From Hemicentrotus pulcherrimus (taxonomy: Eukaryota; Echinodermata; Echinoidea; Camarodonta; Strongylocentrotidae), in contig BEXV01000903.1 in assembly GCA_003118195.1 (NCBI GenBank), positions 140,925-155,985 on the forward strand: a stretch of 15,061 nt of DNA. The letters are read 5' to 3'. The position numbers and the translations under genes are program-made. Below are positions 1-15,061 of this stretch, one piece after another (within the stretch, counting starts at the first letter, position 1; the number at the start of each line of letters is the position of its first letter). The notes below the pieces were generated by a model. That model was not told the origin of the DNA. It did not search any database and saw only the letters and a list, made by a program, of their open reading frames with translations.

Positions 1-172
1 TAGAGCGTTCACAAGGTAATCCTAACTATTTCTTTATATCATGGTTACCATGGCAACCAGGACTCCACCCCACACCAAAATCAATAGGCTTCATCCTCTT
101 TCCTTAATACACTTTATAACAAATTTGAAAATGATCGGACAAGAACTCGGACCTGTAGAGCGTTCACAAGAA
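1..172. repeat. Dispersed repeat with direct TAGAGCGTTCACAAG copies
   Basis: TAGAGCGTTCACAAG occurs at 1-15 and again at 157-171, 156 bp apart. The intervening text (AATGATCGGACAAGAACTCGGACC and so on, 131-156) has the look of a high-copy invertebrate repeat. The 156-bp period may be one unit of a tandem array that extends left of the window. Confidence 0.55.
43..58. promoter_or_regulatory. RFX X-box-like palindrome
   Basis: GGTTACCATGGCAACC fits the X-box consensus (GTNRCC, 0-3 nt spacer, RGYAAC) and is an almost perfect inverted repeat. It lies within the edge repeat, far from any promoter seen here, so a regulatory role is only a possibility. Confidence 0.35.
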
Positions 173-588
173 AATCTCTGCGGCGGACGCGGCGGCGGCG
201 CGACGAGGCCAAATCCATACTATCCTCCAAACCACTGTTCGGGGGATACAATTAATAAAATTTGTTCTTTTATCTTGGTCATGTTGGTATTTTTTGCAAA
301 ACATCTTTATAAATAATCAAGTGATCTTTCTTCTTTGAATATCTTAATGTGATAGGGGCTTTGAGAGGTGCAGTCTTTGTGTTCAGAGACCCACTCCCTG
401 GATGACACCTAGCCAGCATGCAACACCAAGACCGAGAGTACAACGTAAGGATTGTATTCATCCTCCACGGTCGACACCCGGTGATGGATCACTGCTGGCC
501 AAGTGATCGCTATGGGACGAGGGCCTCTGATGGAGGATGATGAGGTCATATGAAGAAGGGATGATGGAGGGATGCAGGAATGACTTAC
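173..588. other. Intron 12 of ZFR, no recognised gene
   Basis: Contains a GC-rich CGGCGG stretch (180-210), then plain intron sequence up to the exon 12 donor at 588. The next DZF exon was looked for and not seen. Short open frames on both strands have no recognisable motif. Confidence 0.6.
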
Positions 589-14799
<14,211 letters not shown>

Positions 14800-15061
14800 C
14801 TACATCAAGAAGAATGAAAAAGTTTAGACAGTAAAATGCATTATCTACTGTGACTAGTATTCCGCTTTGTACTTACAAACTTGAAGAATACAGATGAGTA
14901 CTAGTATATCAAGTCCATTAGGATCCCAACATTTTATTCTGATGCATGAGGTCAGAATACTTCTTTCAGTATTGTTTTTGAATTCTCATTTAATATTGTG
15001 CACTAACTACAATATATATGTTTATTGTAGATGATCCCGCTGCTACTACTCCCACTCCCCC
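14800..15061. other. Intron upstream of exon 1, window edge
   Basis: No further ZFR exon can be proved. A donor-like TTT|GTAAGTAC occurs on the minus strand at about 14875, preceded by an AG, which could mark a tiny exon, but the sequence between has no ZFR similarity. At the extreme edge a plus-strand TTTATTGTAG precedes a pyrimidine-rich run that is too short to interpret. Confidence 0.4.

Noticed and set aside
41..316. 91-codon plus-strand open frame at the left edge
   Set aside because: It overlaps a dispersed repeat and a GC-rich stretch; no protein motif.

Overview
This is a eukaryotic, clearly metazoan, genomic window of roughly 38-40% GC. It is dominated by one split gene on the minus strand, ZFR (zinc-finger RNA-binding protein). 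Twelve coding exons can be placed from about 14.8 kb down to 0.59 kb. All have GT-AG boundaries and every exon-exon phase agrees. Together they encode about 758 consecutive residues: a Tyr/Gln/Gly-rich N-terminal part, three matrin/U1-type C2H2 fingers, a long charged Arg/Glu helix and the start of the DZF domain. The first exon(s) lie to the right of the window and the rest of the DZF domain lies to the left. Short introns (0.5-1 kb typical), frequent TACATGTA-like words and the types of transposon relics suggest a marine invertebrate, possibly an echinoderm or another invertebrate deuterostome. The species is an inference.

The most striking content is in the introns. Seven introns each contain one copy of a conserved element. 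Six copies are exactly 140 nt and one is 146 nt, and all lie on the same strand as the ZFR transcript. Read on that strand, each copy has the architecture of a box H/ACA small nucleolar RNA: a 5' hairpin, an H box (ANANNA), a 3' hairpin and an ACA box three nucleotides before the end of conservation. The internal loop of the 5' hairpin, UUGCU on the left and CUUCCC on the right, would pair with a conserved large-subunit rRNA stretch (GGGAAG-UC-GGCAA) and place a U in the pseudouridylation pocket. The spacing from upper stem to H box is 14 nt, as expected for this class. Copies differ by some compensatory changes, one copy is strongly diverged but still 140 nt, and one looks decayed. ZFR in this organism therefore appears to be a snoRNA host gene whose guide RNA has spread intron to intron by segmental duplication.

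The other introns hold ordinary invertebrate genome debris. There is a pogo-like MITE (2637-2788), and a decayed DDE transposase relic (about 5533-7335) broken by a hAT-like end. Two non-LTR retrotransposon fragments occur (11080-11227 and about 14356-14463). A 126-bp near-perfect duplication lies around a single N (11387-11512 and 12001-12126), and a dispersed repeat sits at the left edge. Two curiosities affect the gene itself: a 25-bp tandem duplication of the 5' splice site after exon 5 in window order, and a 56-bp copy of the DZF exon's 3' end, with its splice donor, lodged beside the finger-1 exon.

Layout in transcript order (right to left): exon 1 14615-14799; intron 1 with snoRNA G; exon 2 13308-13502; intron 2; exon 3 12301-12620 (poly-Gly, finger 1 start); intron 3 with snoRNA F and repeats; exon 4 10229-10414 (finger 1 end, finger 2); intron 4 with snoRNA E; exon 5 9333-9522; intron 5 with snoRNA D; exon 6 8228-8350; intron 6; exon 7 7493-7674 (finger 3); intron 7 with the transposase relic and snoRNA C; exon 8 4109-4254; intron 8; exon 9 3339-3588; intron 9 with the MITE and snoRNA B; exon 10 2395-2573; intron 10; exon 11 1466-1646 (DZF); intron 11 with snoRNA A; exon 12 589-727 (DZF); intron 12 to the window edge. 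Exon numbers are local to this window.
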